Assembly (NCBI RefSeq): GCF_000284295.1
Contig: NC_017093.1
Coordinates: forward strand, 1,922,001-1,986,000
Origin: Actinoplanes missouriensis 431
Lineage (GTDB): Bacteria > Actinomycetota > Actinomycetes > Mycobacteriales > Micromonosporaceae
Direction: 5' to 3'
DNA: 64,000 bases
Below, piece after piece: positions 46,040 to 54,926 of this stretch. How positions within the stretch are numbered: position 1 is the stretch's first letter; each line of letters starts with the position of its first letter. The translations under genes were made by a program, and so were the position numbers. The notes under the pieces were generated by a model, which had not been told where the DNA came from, ran no database searches, and saw only the letters and a list, made by a program, of their open reading frames with translations.

Positions 46040-46450
46040 ATGTCGGATACCCGGACCCACCCCGAGGCCGAACCCACGATCTGGCCCGGCCTCGTCGTCT
46101 TCAGCGGGATGATGCTGCTGATCCTCGGCGGCTTCCAGGCGATCCAGGGCATCGTCGCGATCGCCCGGGACGACTACTACGTGACCACCAGCTCCGGCCT
46201 GGGGCTGACCCTGGACTACACCGCGTGGGGCTGGACGCACCTGGCGCTCGGCGTGATCACGATCGCGGCCGCGATCGGGGTCTTCTACGGCAGGACCTGG
46301 GCGCGGGTGATCGGCATCGGCATCGCCGGCATCAGCGCCCTCGGCAACCTGCTCTTCCTGCCGGCCTACCCGGCCTGGAGCATCATCATCATCGGCACCT
46401 GCGTGCTGGTCATCTACAGCCTCGCCGTGCACGGGCGGGAGGTGCGGTGA
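46040..46450 (+). CDS. DUF7144-type four-helix membrane protein (copy 4 of 4)
   Basis: 136 residues. IWPGLVVFSGMMLLILGGFQ, IARDDYYVTTSSGLGLTLDY, WGWTHLALGVITIAAAIGVF, GRTWARVIGIGIAG and the tail LAVHGREVR; closest to copy 1 (17888-18334). Function unknown. ATG 46040 has AAAGGAG at good spacing and is chosen over ATG 46013. Its stop shares one base with the HdeD start (TGATG), so the two are coupled. Confidence 0.84.
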   Translation: MSDTRTHPEAEPTIWPGLVVFSGMMLLILGGFQAIQGIVAIARDDYYVTTSSGLGLTLDYTAWGWTHLALGVITIAAAIGVFYGRTWARVIGIGIAGISALGNLLFLPAYPAWSIIIIGTCVLVIYSLAVHGREVR

Positions 46451-46995
46451 TGGACCACTCGCGTTCCTGGCACTGGGCCCGGCTCGTCCTCGGCGTGGCA
46501 GCCGTGGTGCTGGGCATCGTCGCGTTCTCCTGGCCGGAGGCGACCCTGCGGGTGGTCGGCTTCCTGTTCGGCCTGAACCTGCTGCTGATGGGCGTGACCC
46601 GGATGCTGCTGCTGCTCTTCTACGCGCCGAACCATCCGGTGCTCTACCGGGTGCTCGGCATCCTGCTCAGCCTGCTGGTCGCCATCGTCGGCCTGCTCTG
46701 CCTGCGCAACATCGTGGCCTCGCTGGCGCTGATGCTGGTGCTCGTCGCGATCGGCTGGATGCTGGACGGTCTCGCCGAGATCTTCGTGTCGCTCGGCTCC
46801 GGCCGGGACGGCGGCGGGTGGCGGATCGGGCTCGGCATCGTCACGGTGCTGGCCGGCATCGCGATCCTGGTCTGGCCGAACATCGGACTGTCCGCGTTCC
46901 TCTTCATCGGCGCCACGGCGGTCGTCTTCGTCGGCCTGCTGCTGGTCATCAGCGCGATCTCGGGACTGCGCGGAGCCCGTACCGTGACCGCGTGA
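46450..46995 (+). CDS. HdeD family (DUF308) membrane protein
   Basis: 181 residues with six helices in three repeated pairs, the HdeD/DUF308 plan: ARLVLGVAAVVLGIVAFSWP, RVVGFLFGLNLLLMGVTRML and GLGIVTVLAGIAILVWPNIG (the G-x-x-x-x-x-G-I-x-x-x-x-x-P repeat). In enterobacteria HdeD contributes to acid resistance at high cell density; the role here is inferred only by family. Last gene of its operon, ended by a 15-bp hairpin. Confidence 0.87.
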   Translation: MDHSRSWHWARLVLGVAAVVLGIVAFSWPEATLRVVGFLFGLNLLLMGVTRMLLLLFYAPNHPVLYRVLGILLSLLVAIVGLLCLRNIVASLALMLVLVAIGWMLDGLAEIFVSLGSGRDGGGWRIGLGIVTVLAGIAILVWPNIGLSAFLFIGATAVVFVGLLLVISAISGLRGARTVTA

Positions 46996-47019
46996 TTGTG
47001 ATTGTCGAGTAAGCAGCGA

Positions 47020-47055
47020 GAAGCGGGTCCGGCGCCCCCACGCCGGACCCGCTTC
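47020..47055. terminator. Hairpin terminator between convergent genes
   Basis: GAAGCGGGTCCGGCG / CGCCGGACCCGCTTC, perfect 15-bp stem, 6-nt loop CCCCCA, between the HdeD gene and the convergent M20 peptidase gene. Confidence 0.85.
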
Positions 47056-47066
47056 CCATGCCCGTC

Positions 47067-48419
47067 CTATCCGCGATATCGCTGGAGGCTGTACCGCTTC
47101 AAGAACTGGGCCTCGGCGAGCGCCAGACGGGCGATCTCACCGGGATCGACGCTCTCGTTGGGGGCGTGGATGAGAGCCAGCGGCTCCTCCACGCCCATCA
47201 GGATGATCTCCGCGTCCGGGTAGGTCCGGGCGAACACGTTGCAGAGCGGGATCGACCCGCCCTGACCGAGAGTGGTCATCTCCCGGCCGAACGCCTCCAG
47301 CATCGCCGCGGAGAGAGCCCGGTACGCCGGGCCCCCGGTACGCGCCTCGAACGGCTGACCCAGCGCCTCCGGTTCGACGCTCACCCGCACACCCCACGGC
47401 GCCGCCGCGTGCAGGTGCGCGATCAGCGCGTCCTGCGCCTTGACCGCGTCCGTGCCGGGCGGCACCCGCAGGTTGATCCGGGCCCGGGAGCGCGGCTGGA
47501 TGGCCGCGGCCGAGCCGACCACCGGCGGGCAGTCGATGCCGAGCACGGTGACCGCCGGACGGGCCCAGAGCATGTCCGAGACCGTGCCGTCACCGAGCAG
47601 CCCGGCCCCGTCGACCAGGCCGATGTCCGCGCGGAACTGTTCCGGCGGGTAGGGCGCGCCGTGCCAGGTCTGGTCGTGCGCCAGCCCGGCGATCGTGGTG
47701 TTGCCGGCCCGGTCGCGCAGCGTGGACAGGATCTGGACGAGCGCCGCCAGGGCGTCCGGGGCGGCGCCGCCGAACATGCCGGAGTGCAGCTCGCCGTCGA
47801 GCGCCTCCACCGACACCACCAGGTTCACCATGCCGCGCAGGGTGACCGTCGCGGCCGGCACGCCGACCGCGGCGTTGCCGGTGTCGCAGACCAGGATGGC
47901 GTCGGCGCGCAGCAGGTCCGGGTGGCGCTCGACGAAGTCCTCGAGGCCGCCGGTGCCCTGCTCCTCGGAGCCCTCCACGATCAGTTTCAGGTTGACCGGC
48001 ACGTCGTTCCCGAGGGCGCGCAGCGCGGTCAGGTGCATGACGATGTTGCCCTTGCAGTCCGCGGCGCCTCGGCCGTACCAGCGGCCGTTCACCTCGGTCA
48101 GCTGGAACGGCGGGGTGTGCCAGGCCTGGTCGTCGAGCGGCGGCTGCACGTCGTAGTGCGCGTAGAGCAGCACCGTCGGCGCGTCCGGTCCGGCGGCCGG
48201 CCGCTCGCCGTACACGGCCTTGCTGCCGTCGCTGGTCTCGCGCAGGCTCAGCCCGGTGAAGCCGACCTCGGCGAACCGATCCACCACCCAGGTCGCGGCC
48301 TTCAGGCACTCCTCGGGCGGATATTGGCGGGGATCGGCGACGGAGGGGATGGCCACCAGCTCGCCGAGATCGGTTCGGGCCCGTCCCATCAGGTCCTGGA
48401 CACGGTGTTCGAGGCTCAT
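47067..48419 (-). CDS. M20 family metallopeptidase (dipeptidase)
   Basis: 450 residues. Di-zinc ligands and neighbours: YAHYDVQPP (His, Asp), YGRGAADCKGN (bridging Asp), VEGSEEQGTGG (catalytic Glu and metal Glu), VCDTGN (metal Asp) and a C-terminal His in LIHAPNES. The dimerisation domain lies between about 200 and 310 (LHSGMFGG). Cytoplasmic; CNDP/carnosinase-like branch, probably cleaving dipeptides or N-acyl amino acids. Start overlaps the upstream small gene (ATGA, 48416-48419). Last gene of the DUF2231/GadC-like/M20 operon. Confidence 0.9.
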   Translation of the reverse strand: MSLEHRVQDLMGRARTDLGELVAIPSVADPRQYPPEECLKAATWVVDRFAEVGFTGLSLRETSDGSKAVYGERPAAGPDAPTVLLYAHYDVQPPLDDQAWHTPPFQLTEVNGRWYGRGAADCKGNIVMHLTALRALGNDVPVNLKLIVEGSEEQGTGGLEDFVERHPDLLRADAILVCDTGNAAVGVPAATVTLRGMVNLVVSVEALDGELHSGMFGGAAPDALAALVQILSTLRDRAGNTTIAGLAHDQTWHGAPYPPEQFRADIGLVDGAGLLGDGTVSDMLWARPAVTVLGIDCPPVVGSAAAIQPRSRARINLRVPPGTDAVKAQDALIAHLHAAAPWGVRVSVEPEALGQPFEARTGGPAYRALSAAMLEAFGREMTTLGQGGSIPLCNVFARTYPDAEIILMGVEEPLALIHAPNESVDPGEIARLALAEAQFLKRYSLQRYRG

Positions 48420-48835
48420 GAGGCCACCTTCGCGAACTTGAGGTCGTCGACCACCTGCCGGAACGCCGCCAGCGTGTCCGGGCAGTAGATCGACATGATC
48501 AGAACCTGCCCCTGTACGACCTTGGCGTCGGCGATCACCGGACGCTGCCCCGGTCCGGCGGCGCCGTTGGTCAGCTGCTGGAGCAGGATGCCCCGCCGCA
48601 GCGCGTTGCCGGGGTCGAGGCAGACCGCCCCGCCGTCGTCGCCGAGCACGGCGGCGATCTGGTCTGCCGGGGGCGCCGCGATACCGGCGGCCAGCAGCTC
48701 CTCCCGCAGCTGTTCGGCCTGTGCGGTCGCCTCGGCGTTCTCCTCGGCGCTGTGGAAGGTGAGCAGGGAGATCACGGCGAGCACCAGGACCAGGACGCCG
48801 GCCGTGACGTACAGGACGGTGTTGTTCTTGATCAT
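48416..48835 (-). CDS. Small single-pass membrane protein
   Basis: 139 residues. One N-terminal helix (TVLYVTAGVLVLVLAVISLL), a coiled-coil-like Glu/Ala segment (SAEENAEATAQAEQLREELL) and an outside domain with two Cys residues (GAVCLDPGNALRR and MSIYCPDTL) that could form a disulfide. No known domain. Overlaps by 4 nt both the upstream antiporter (48832-48835) and the downstream peptidase, so it is made in step with them and may be an accessory or sensor subunit. Confidence 0.75.
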   Translation of the reverse strand: MIKNNTVLYVTAGVLVLVLAVISLLTFHSAEENAEATAQAEQLREELLAAGIAAPPADQIAAVLGDDGGAVCLDPGNALRRGILLQQLTNGAAGPGQRPVIADAKVVQGQVLIMSIYCPDTLAAFRQVVDDLKFAKVAS

Positions 48836-50310
48836 GCGACGGCCTCCTCGGAAGCGGAGGGCTCGGTCCGCCAGGACGGCTTGCGCAGGCGGAGGAAGAG
48901 GTACGGGACGAGCAGGCCCAGCCCGAGCGCGCCGCCGGCGACGACCGCCAGATAGAGCCCGACGCTGCCGGAGCCGAACTGCGAGGGCGGGACGAACCCG
49001 ATCAGCAGGGCCGCGAGGGATGCCGCGAAGCCGACGCCGCAGAGGCCGGTGAGCATCGGGGCGCGGTAGCCGCGCGGGTGGTCGGGGTGCTTGCGGCGCA
49101 GCCGGACGGCGGCCACGAACATCAGCAGGTACATGATCAGGTAGACCTGCGTGGTGATCACCGAGAAGATCCAGTACGCGCTGGAGACGTCCGGGATGAA
49201 CGCGTAGGCCAGGGCGATCAGCGTGGTGACCAGACCCTGCGTGACCAGGATGTTCTGCTGCACGCCGTGCTTGTTCAGCCGCTGCAGGAACGGCGGGAGG
49301 TAACCCTCCTGGCGCGAGATCAGCAGCAGGCCCTTGGACGGACCGGCCAGCCAGGTGAGCATGCCGCCGAGTGACGCGGCGACGAGCATGATCCCGAGGA
49401 TCGGGGTGAGCCACTGCGAGCCGAACGCGGCGAACACGGCGTCGAACGCCTGCATCACGCCGGCGGTCAGCGACAGCTGCTCGGCCGGCACCACCCAGCT
49501 GATCGCCAGGGCCGGCAGGATGAAGATCAGCAGGACCAGCCCCATCGCCAGGAACATGGCGCGGGGGAACTCACGTCCCGGGTTCTTCAACGAGCCGACG
49601 TGCACCGCGTTCATCTCCATGCCGGAGTACGACAGGAAGTTGTTGACGATCAGCACCAGGCTGGACAGGCCCGCCCAGGCCGGCAGCAGGTTGCTCGCGG
49701 TCATCGGCGCGGCCGACTCGTTGCCCTGGCCGAGGAACGCGACGCCGAGGATGACCAGCAGCACGCCGGGGATCAGGGTTCCGATGATCAGGCCGCCGCT
49801 GGCCAGTCCGGCCACGCCGCTGGTGCCGCGGGACGACACCCAGACGCCGGTCCAGTAACAGACCATGATCACGATGGCGGTCCAGACGCCGCTGGACGCC
49901 AGGTCCGGGTTGATCACGTACGCCAGGGTGCTCGCCACGAAGCCGAGCAGACTCGGGTAGTAGAAGATGGTCATCGCGAACTGGCACCAGACCGCGAAGA
50001 AACCGGCCGGCTTGGAGATGCCCTCGCTGACCCACTTGAAGACGCCGCCCTCCCAGCCGGACGCCAGCTCCGCCGAGACCAGAGCGGTCGGCAGCAGGAA
50101 GACGACGGCCGGTATGACGTAGAGGAAGATGCTGGCCAGCCCGTACACCGCCATGGTCGGCGCCGGCCGGAGACTGGCCACCGAACTGGTGGTCATCAGC
50201 GCCAGCGCCACCCACGAGATGTACGCCACCGCTTTGGTCGATCGGGGTTTGCCCGCCGCCGCGGCCGGCGCGTCGGCCGGTCGTTTCGCGGGCACGTCCA
50301 TTGCGCTCAC
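48832..50310 (-). CDS. APC-superfamily amino acid antiporter, GadC-like
   Basis: 492 residues, 12 or so helices. GWEGGVFKWVSEGISKPAGF, LSYSGMEMNAVHVGSLKNPG, EQLSLTAGVMQAFDAVF and WLAGPSKGLLLISRQEGYLP follow the E. coli GadC (glutamate/GABA antiporter) sequence closely in order and spacing, as recalled. GadC's C-terminal pH plug is absent (the protein ends soon after helix 12). No glutamate decarboxylase is in the window, so the exchanged amino acids are unknown. GTG 50310 has GGAGG 4 nt upstream and overlaps the DUF2231 stop; ATG 50301 is the alternative. Confidence 0.85.
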   Translation of the reverse strand: MSAMDVPAKRPADAPAAAAGKPRSTKAVAYISWVALALMTTSSVASLRPAPTMAVYGLASIFLYVIPAVVFLLPTALVSAELASGWEGGVFKWVSEGISKPAGFFAVWCQFAMTIFYYPSLLGFVASTLAYVINPDLASSGVWTAIVIMVCYWTGVWVSSRGTSGVAGLASGGLIIGTLIPGVLLVILGVAFLGQGNESAAPMTASNLLPAWAGLSSLVLIVNNFLSYSGMEMNAVHVGSLKNPGREFPRAMFLAMGLVLLIFILPALAISWVVPAEQLSLTAGVMQAFDAVFAAFGSQWLTPILGIMLVAASLGGMLTWLAGPSKGLLLISRQEGYLPPFLQRLNKHGVQQNILVTQGLVTTLIALAYAFIPDVSSAYWIFSVITTQVYLIMYLLMFVAAVRLRRKHPDHPRGYRAPMLTGLCGVGFAASLAALLIGFVPPSQFGSGSVGLYLAVVAGGALGLGLLVPYLFLRLRKPSWRTEPSASEEAVA

Positions 50311-50810
50311 GCTGCCTCCGTTTCCACGGTTCGGGATCTCGTCCCGGCGGCATCATCAGCGTTGCTGAATGCGTGACGCCTCATCCCCGGCGAGCGGTTC
50401 GGCCCGATGATCCGGCCGCCGTAGCAGCCGCCGACGACCGCGACGGCCAGGCCGAGCACCTCCATGGCGAGCAGGCCGGGACCGGCCAGCCGGTCCGGGC
50501 TGCGGACCCGCATCAGGGTGAGCACCGCGAAGAAGATCAGCACGCCGGTGTCCAGCAGCAGGCTGAGGAAGGCCTCCCGGGCGGCCTGCGGGCCGCGGGC
50601 GGTGAACGCGTCGACACCGCCGGCCAGGGCGGCGATCAGGCCACCGGCCAGACCCCCGACCAGGATCCAGAAGGCAAGCGTCCCGGCCAGCGGCGGTGCG
50701 CCGAGCAGGCTGGCCAGGTCGAAGAGGAGCGCCTGCACGAAGAGCCCGAGCGGAAACATCAGCAGCAGCGGCTGCACCGGGTGGCCGCCGAGGCGGAGTC
50801 GGCTCTGCAC
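50307..50810 (-). CDS. DUF2231-type four-helix membrane protein
   Basis: 167 residues. RLGGHPVQPLLLMFPLGLFV is the DUF2231 opening (G-H-P-x-H/Q-P-x-L), followed by three more helices with GGVDAFTARGPQAAREAFLS in the loop. The family often carries haem-protein or redox partners, but function is unknown. Start: GTG 50810 puts it exactly 35 nt from a perfect regulon box with a -10-like CAGGCT; GTG 50816 is also possible, and neither has a good ribosome site. First of a four-gene operon with the antiporter, small protein and M20 peptidase. Confidence 0.72.
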   Translation of the reverse strand: MQSRLRLGGHPVQPLLLMFPLGLFVQALLFDLASLLGAPPLAGTLAFWILVGGLAGGLIAALAGGVDAFTARGPQAAREAFLSLLLDTGVLIFFAVLTLMRVRSPDRLAGPGLLAMEVLGLAVAVVGGCYGGRIIGPNRSPGMRRHAFSNADDAAGTRSRTVETEAA

Positions 50811-50845
50811 ACCCACCAGCCTGGGCCCCGGCGGCCGATCAGTCC

Positions 50846-50862
50846 TCACCCCGGGAGGGTGA
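50846..50862 (-). promoter_or_regulatory. Regulon box (perfect), upstream of DUF2231 operon
   Basis: Read toward the gene it is TCACCC-tcccg-GGGTGA. -10-like CAGGCT lies at -13 to -8 of GTG 50810; gap 35 nt. Confidence 0.68.
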
Positions 50863-50901
50863 TAACGCAGCTCCACCAGGTCGTCCTCGGTGGTGGTGCC
50901 G

Positions 50902-52152
50902 TCATGCCGGCCGGACCTTCCGGACCGTCCGGGCCAGCCCGCGGTAGAGCGGGTGCCCGCAGAGCACGCCGAGGGCGACGGCGAGCATCGAGCTGACCGC
51001 GCCGAGCAGGTCCTCGCTGCCGCGCACGGTGTCCTGCCCGAGGTACTCGGTCATCCCGATCAGGGTGAGCGCGCCGGGCACCAGCAGCCAGAACCCGGGC
51101 AGGAACGAGACCAGGGCCGGCGGCCCGGAGGGGAAGCGCTCCACGATGTACGCCACGACGGTCAGCGCGACCGCGCCGATGAAGCCGCTGAGGTAGCCGC
51201 CGAGCACCAGGTTGCCGAAATACTGGCCGGTCCAGCCCGCGTAGAGCACGACGCAGAGCCAGCCGAACGTCCGCGGCGGCCCGGCCAGCATCAGGAAGTT
51301 GCCGAGGCCGACGATCAGCGGGCCGATCCACGGCCCCCACCAGCCGAGGGCGCTGGCCGGCACATCGGCCAACGCGGTCGGCGGCGGCACGCCGACGAGC
51401 TGAGCGGCGCCGAGGATGCCGAACGCGAGCAGGAGCAGCTGCATGATGCCCGCCACCAGCCGGCTCGCCCCGGTGATCATCTCGTAGGCGGAGAGCTCGA
51501 CGACGGCCATGGTCAGCATCGCGCCGGGCAGGAACGTCACGAGCGGGGCGACCATGGCGCGCAGGTCGGCGTTGATCCACCCGGAGCCGGCGATCAGGAA
51601 GGTGAGCGAGGAGACGGTGAGCGCGGCGACCACGGGCATCACCATCTGCGCCGCCGGCCATCGCACGCCGGCCAGCTTGAAGACACCGACGAGCACGCCG
51701 AAGAGGGCGGAGAGCGCGAGGTCGTTCCAGGTGGGCAGCAGGATCAGGCAGATGCCGGAGGTGAGCACGGCGTGGCCGGTCACCCGGACCGCCGGGCCGA
51801 AGCGGGGTGGCGCCTTCACCAGGGCGAGGATCCGGCGGCTGCCCTCGGCCGGGTCGAGCTCGGCGTGCTCGGCGGCCCAGAGGATCCGGTAGAGCTCGGC
51901 CGTCTGGTCCAGCCGCAGTCCGCCGTAGAGCTGCTTGGTCGGCTCCTGCGTGGCCGGGCGGCCCGGTTCCAGCGACACCACCAGCAGAGTCGGGAAGACG
52001 CTGATCCGGGCCTGCGGAGCGCCGTACGCCGCACCCACCCGTTGCAGCCGGTCCTGGATCTGGGTGACCGCCTCGCCGGCGGCGGTGAGCCCGCTGCCCA
52101 GGTAGAGCAGGAACTCGAGCAGCTCCTTCTCCGAGGTCGTCGGCTTCGTCAT
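50902..52152 (-). CDS. ThrE-family threonine/serine exporter
   Basis: 416 residues. The N-terminal cytoplasmic domain (about 1-115: LLYLGSGLTAAGEAVTQIQD, FPTLLVVSLEPGRPATQEP) and two bundles of five helices are as in ThrE/YjjP-YjjB fusions; FLPGAMLTMAVVELSAYEMI and FLPGFWLLVPGALTLIG are the two repeat signatures. Exports threonine, serine or another small metabolite. ATG 52152 has GGAGG 5 nt upstream; the GTG codons before it are less well placed. Confidence 0.9.
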   Translation of the reverse strand: MTKPTTSEKELLEFLLYLGSGLTAAGEAVTQIQDRLQRVGAAYGAPQARISVFPTLLVVSLEPGRPATQEPTKQLYGGLRLDQTAELYRILWAAEHAELDPAEGSRRILALVKAPPRFGPAVRVTGHAVLTSGICLILLPTWNDLALSALFGVLVGVFKLAGVRWPAAQMVMPVVAALTVSSLTFLIAGSGWINADLRAMVAPLVTFLPGAMLTMAVVELSAYEMITGASRLVAGIMQLLLLAFGILGAAQLVGVPPPTALADVPASALGWWGPWIGPLIVGLGNFLMLAGPPRTFGWLCVVLYAGWTGQYFGNLVLGGYLSGFIGAVALTVVAYIVERFPSGPPALVSFLPGFWLLVPGALTLIGMTEYLGQDTVRGSEDLLGAVSSMLAVALGVLCGHPLYRGLARTVRKVRPA

Positions 52153-52198
52153 CACCACCTCCGCGAATGCACGGTAGGCGGAACCGCGCCGCAGGAAA

Positions 52199-52215
52199 TC
52201 ACCCGGCGCGAGGGA
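52199..52215. promoter_or_regulatory. Regulon box (two mismatches) between ThrE and MFS genes
   Basis: TCACCC-ggcgc-GAGGGA. Toward the MFS gene: -10-like GAATCT at -13 to -8 of ATG 52251, gap 35 nt. Toward ThrE: TACCGT starts 23 nt downstream, 46 nt to ATG 52152. Possibly used in both directions. Confidence 0.4.
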
Positions 52216-52250
52216 TGCTCCGGCGCGGCTCCGGCGGGAATCTGACCGAC

Positions 52251-53747
52251 ATGTCGACGACCGGAACCGACCGCGCCGCGGGACTCGGCGTGCTGCTGGC
52301 CGCCTGCGTCTCGGCGCTCGTGGTCAACGCCAACACCTCGGCGGTCACCATCCTGCTCCCGGCGATCAGCGAGGACCTCAGCGTCCCGGTCGACACGCTG
52401 CAGTGGGCGGTCACCGGATACATGCTGGTGGGCGCCGCGGTGATCGTCACCTCCGGCGCGCTCGGCGACGTCTTCGGCCGTCGCCGGATCTTCCTGGGCG
52501 GCCTGGTCCTCTTCGTCGCGTCCTGCGTGCTGATCGCGCTCTCGGACGGCGCGGCCGGGGTGATCGGCGGCCGGATGATCCAGGGCGCGGCCGGCTCGAC
52601 GATCCTGGCCTGCGGGATGAGCCTGCTCTCGGTGGCCTCGTCCGGCGCGGCGCAGATGAAGGCGATCACGCTGTGGGGCGCCGCGTCCGCGATCGGCGCG
52701 GCGGCCGGTCCGCTGATCGGTGGCGCGCTCGTCGACGCGACCGGCTGGCAGGGCCTGTTCTGGCTGGACGCGGCGATCGCGGCGGCCTGCATCCCGCTCA
52801 CCCTGATGACGGTCACCGAGTCCCGCGACCCGAACCGGCCGCGGTCCATCGACTGGCTCGGCACGGTGCTCGTCGCCGTCTTCCTGGTCCCGCTGGTGCT
52901 CGCGCTGAGCAAGAGCGGCGACTGGGGCTGGCTCTCGCTGCCGACCATCGGCTGCCTGGTGGTCGCGGTCCTCGGCGCGCTCGGTTTCGCGACCGCCGAG
53001 CGCCGGGCCGCCGCGCCCCTGGTCGACCTGCGCCTGCTGCGCAACCGGGTGCTGGTCGGCTCGACGATCGCGATCCTGCTGGTCGCCGGCGTGCTTAACG
53101 CGCTGATGTACCTGTTCAGCCTCTACTTCCAGGATCCGTCCACGTTCGCCATGTCGCCGCTCGTGGCGGGTGTCGCGACGCTGCCGGCCGCCGCCGCGAT
53201 GATCGCCGTCACGCCGCTGATCACGCCGTTCGCCATGAAGATCGGCCCGGCCCGCGCGGTCGGGATGGGCTTCGCGCTGGCCGCCGCCGGCGCGGCCGGG
53301 CTGGCCTTCGTGACGGCTTCCTGGTCGTACGCCGCCTTCGTGCTCCCGATGATCGCGATCGCGGTCGGCCTCGGCGTGGCGAACGGCCCCGCCTCGTCCG
53401 CCTCCACCTCGGCCGTCCCCGCCGACCAGGTCGGCCAGGCCTCCGGCATCTCCAACATGGCCCGGTACGTCGGCGGCTCGCTCGCCGTCGCGGGCGCCGC
53501 CACCGTCTCCACCGGCGTCACCACGAGCAGCGCCGACGGCGGCGCGTCGCCCGCCGACGCCCTCGCGGCCGGGCTGGCCGGGGCGTCCGTGCTGCTCACC
53601 GTGATGTCCGCGGCCGGTGTCGCGCTGATCGTGCTGATGCGGCGGCACCGGGCGGAGAAGACCACGGCGGCGCACCGCGCGGCGGCCGCGGCCGGCGTCA
53701 GCCACACCATCCCGACGCGACCAGTAGAGACCCGACGAGACCGGTAG
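52251..53747 (+). CDS. MFS transporter, DHA2 (EmrB/QacA-like), 14 helices
   Basis: 498 residues. SALVVNANTSAVTILLPAIS (motif D1 region), GALGDVFGRRRIFLGG (motif A) and AIGAAAGPLIGGALVDATGW (motif C) identify a proton-coupled multidrug or metabolite exporter. Fourteen hydrophobic segments. The last residues (RPVETRRDR) are encoded by a tandem DNA repeat that continues past the stop. ATG 52251 has no Shine-Dalgarno and lies 35 nt from a weak regulon box. Confidence 0.87.
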   Translation: MSTTGTDRAAGLGVLLAACVSALVVNANTSAVTILLPAISEDLSVPVDTLQWAVTGYMLVGAAVIVTSGALGDVFGRRRIFLGGLVLFVASCVLIALSDGAAGVIGGRMIQGAAGSTILACGMSLLSVASSGAAQMKAITLWGAASAIGAAAGPLIGGALVDATGWQGLFWLDAAIAAACIPLTLMTVTESRDPNRPRSIDWLGTVLVAVFLVPLVLALSKSGDWGWLSLPTIGCLVVAVLGALGFATAERRAAAPLVDLRLLRNRVLVGSTIAILLVAGVLNALMYLFSLYFQDPSTFAMSPLVAGVATLPAAAAMIAVTPLITPFAMKIGPARAVGMGFALAAAGAAGLAFVTASWSYAAFVLPMIAIAVGLGVANGPASSASTSAVPADQVGQASGISNMARYVGGSLAVAGAATVSTGVTTSSADGGASPADALAAGLAGASVLLTVMSAAGVALIVLMRRHRAEKTTAAHRAAAAAGVSHTIPTRPVETRRDR

Positions 53748-53791
53748 AGACCCGACGAGAACCGGTAGAGACCCGACGAGACCGGTAGAGA
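53711..53791 (+). repeat. Tandem ~20-bp repeat spanning the MFS stop codon
   Basis: Four units of CCCGACGAGACCGGTAGAGA type (20, 20, 21 and 20 bp; the first and third differ slightly). The MFS stop codon (TAG, 53745-53747) lies in the second unit, so unit loss or the 1-bp insertion could change the protein's C-terminus. Confidence 0.85.
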
Positions 53792-53816
53792 CGGCTGCCT
53801 CAGGAGGCCCACAGAC

Positions 53817-54926
53817 ATGACGTTCACCGCCAAGGACTTCACCCGGCGCATGGAGCGGGCGCTGGCGCAGGCCGCCGACGCCGGGCTCACCGGTGTGCTG
53901 GTGACCCCCGGACCCGACCTGGTCTACTTCCTCGGGTACCAGCCCACCGCGATCACCGAGCGGATCACCATGCTGGTCCTCGACGCCGATCACGACCCGC
54001 ACCTGATCGTCCCGGTGCTGGAACGGCCGGACGCCGAGGCCGCTCCGGGCGCCGCGGCGGTGACGATCACCGACTGGGCGGACGGCTCCGACCCGTACGC
54101 GGCCACCGCCCGGCTGCTCGACCCGCAGGGCCGGTACGCGCTCTCCGACTCGGCCTGGGCCATGCACCTGCTCGGGCTGCAGGACGCGCTGCGGGAGACC
54201 CGGTACACCTCGATCACCGGGTCGCTGCCGATGCTGCGGGCGGTCAAGGACGCCGCCGAGGTGGACCGGCTCGCCGCGGCGGGCGCGGCCGCCGACGCGG
54301 CCTACGAGCAGATCGTCACGGTACGGTTCGCCGGCCGCACCGAGCGCGAGGTCGGCACCGACCTGGCCCGGCTGCTGCGCGAGCACGGGCACTCGCAGGT
54401 CGACTTCACCGTGGTCGGGTCCGGGCCGAACGGCGCGAACCCGCACCACGAGATGGGCGACCGGGTGATCCAGGACGGCGACATGGTGGTGCTCGACTTC
54501 GGCGGGCTCAAGGACGGGTACGGCTCGGACACCACCCGGACCGTCCACGTCGGTGAGCCGTCGTCATCGGAGCGTGAGGTCTTCGAGCTGGTCAGGCTGG
54601 CGCAGCAGACCGCGTTCGAGGCGGTCCAGCCGGGCGTCGCCTGCCAGGACATCGACCGGGCGGCGCGACAAGTGATCACCGACGGCGGGTACGGCGAGCA
54701 GTTCATCCACCGGACCGGGCACGGAATCGGGCTGACGACGCACGAGCCGCCGTACATGGTGGAGGGTGAACAGCTTCCGCTCGTACCGGGGATGTGCTTC
54801 TCGATCGAGCCGGGGATCTACCTGCGCGGGCGGTTCGGGGTACGGATCGAGGACATCGTGACGGTCACCGAGAACGCCGGCCGCCGTCTCAACGACACCA
54901 GCCACGAACTGCGAATCGTCGCGTGA
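53817..54926 (+). CDS. Aminopeptidase P-family (Xaa-Pro) metallopeptidase
   Basis: 369 residues. N-terminal creatinase-like domain (about 1-140), then a pita-bread metallopeptidase domain with all five metal ligands: the two Asp in LDFGGLKDGYGSDTTRT, His in GHGIGLTTHEP, Glu in FSIEPGIYL and Glu in VRIEDIVTVT. It removes N-terminal residues before proline or cleaves Xaa-Pro dipeptides. ATG 53817 has CAGGAGG upstream. Its stop overlaps the start of the next gene (GTGA, 54923-54926). Confidence 0.92.
   Translation: MTFTAKDFTRRMERALAQAADAGLTGVLVTPGPDLVYFLGYQPTAITERITMLVLDADHDPHLIVPVLERPDAEAAPGAAAVTITDWADGSDPYAATARLLDPQGRYALSDSAWAMHLLGLQDALRETRYTSITGSLPMLRAVKDAAEVDRLAAAGAAADAAYEQIVTVRFAGRTEREVGTDLARLLREHGHSQVDFTVVGSGPNGANPHHEMGDRVIQDGDMVVLDFGGLKDGYGSDTTRTVHVGEPSSSEREVFELVRLAQQTAFEAVQPGVACQDIDRAARQVITDGGYGEQFIHRTGHGIGLTTHEPPYMVEGEQLPLVPGMCFSIEPGIYLRGRFGVRIEDIVTVTENAGRRLNDTSHELRIVA

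Noticed and set aside
50381..50397. Possible extra regulon box TCATCC-ccggc-GAGCGG
   Set aside because: The right half matches only three of six positions, and it lies inside the DUF2231 coding sequence.
53711..53791. Repeat array as CRISPR
   Set aside because: Units are directly tandem with no spacers and there are no cas genes.
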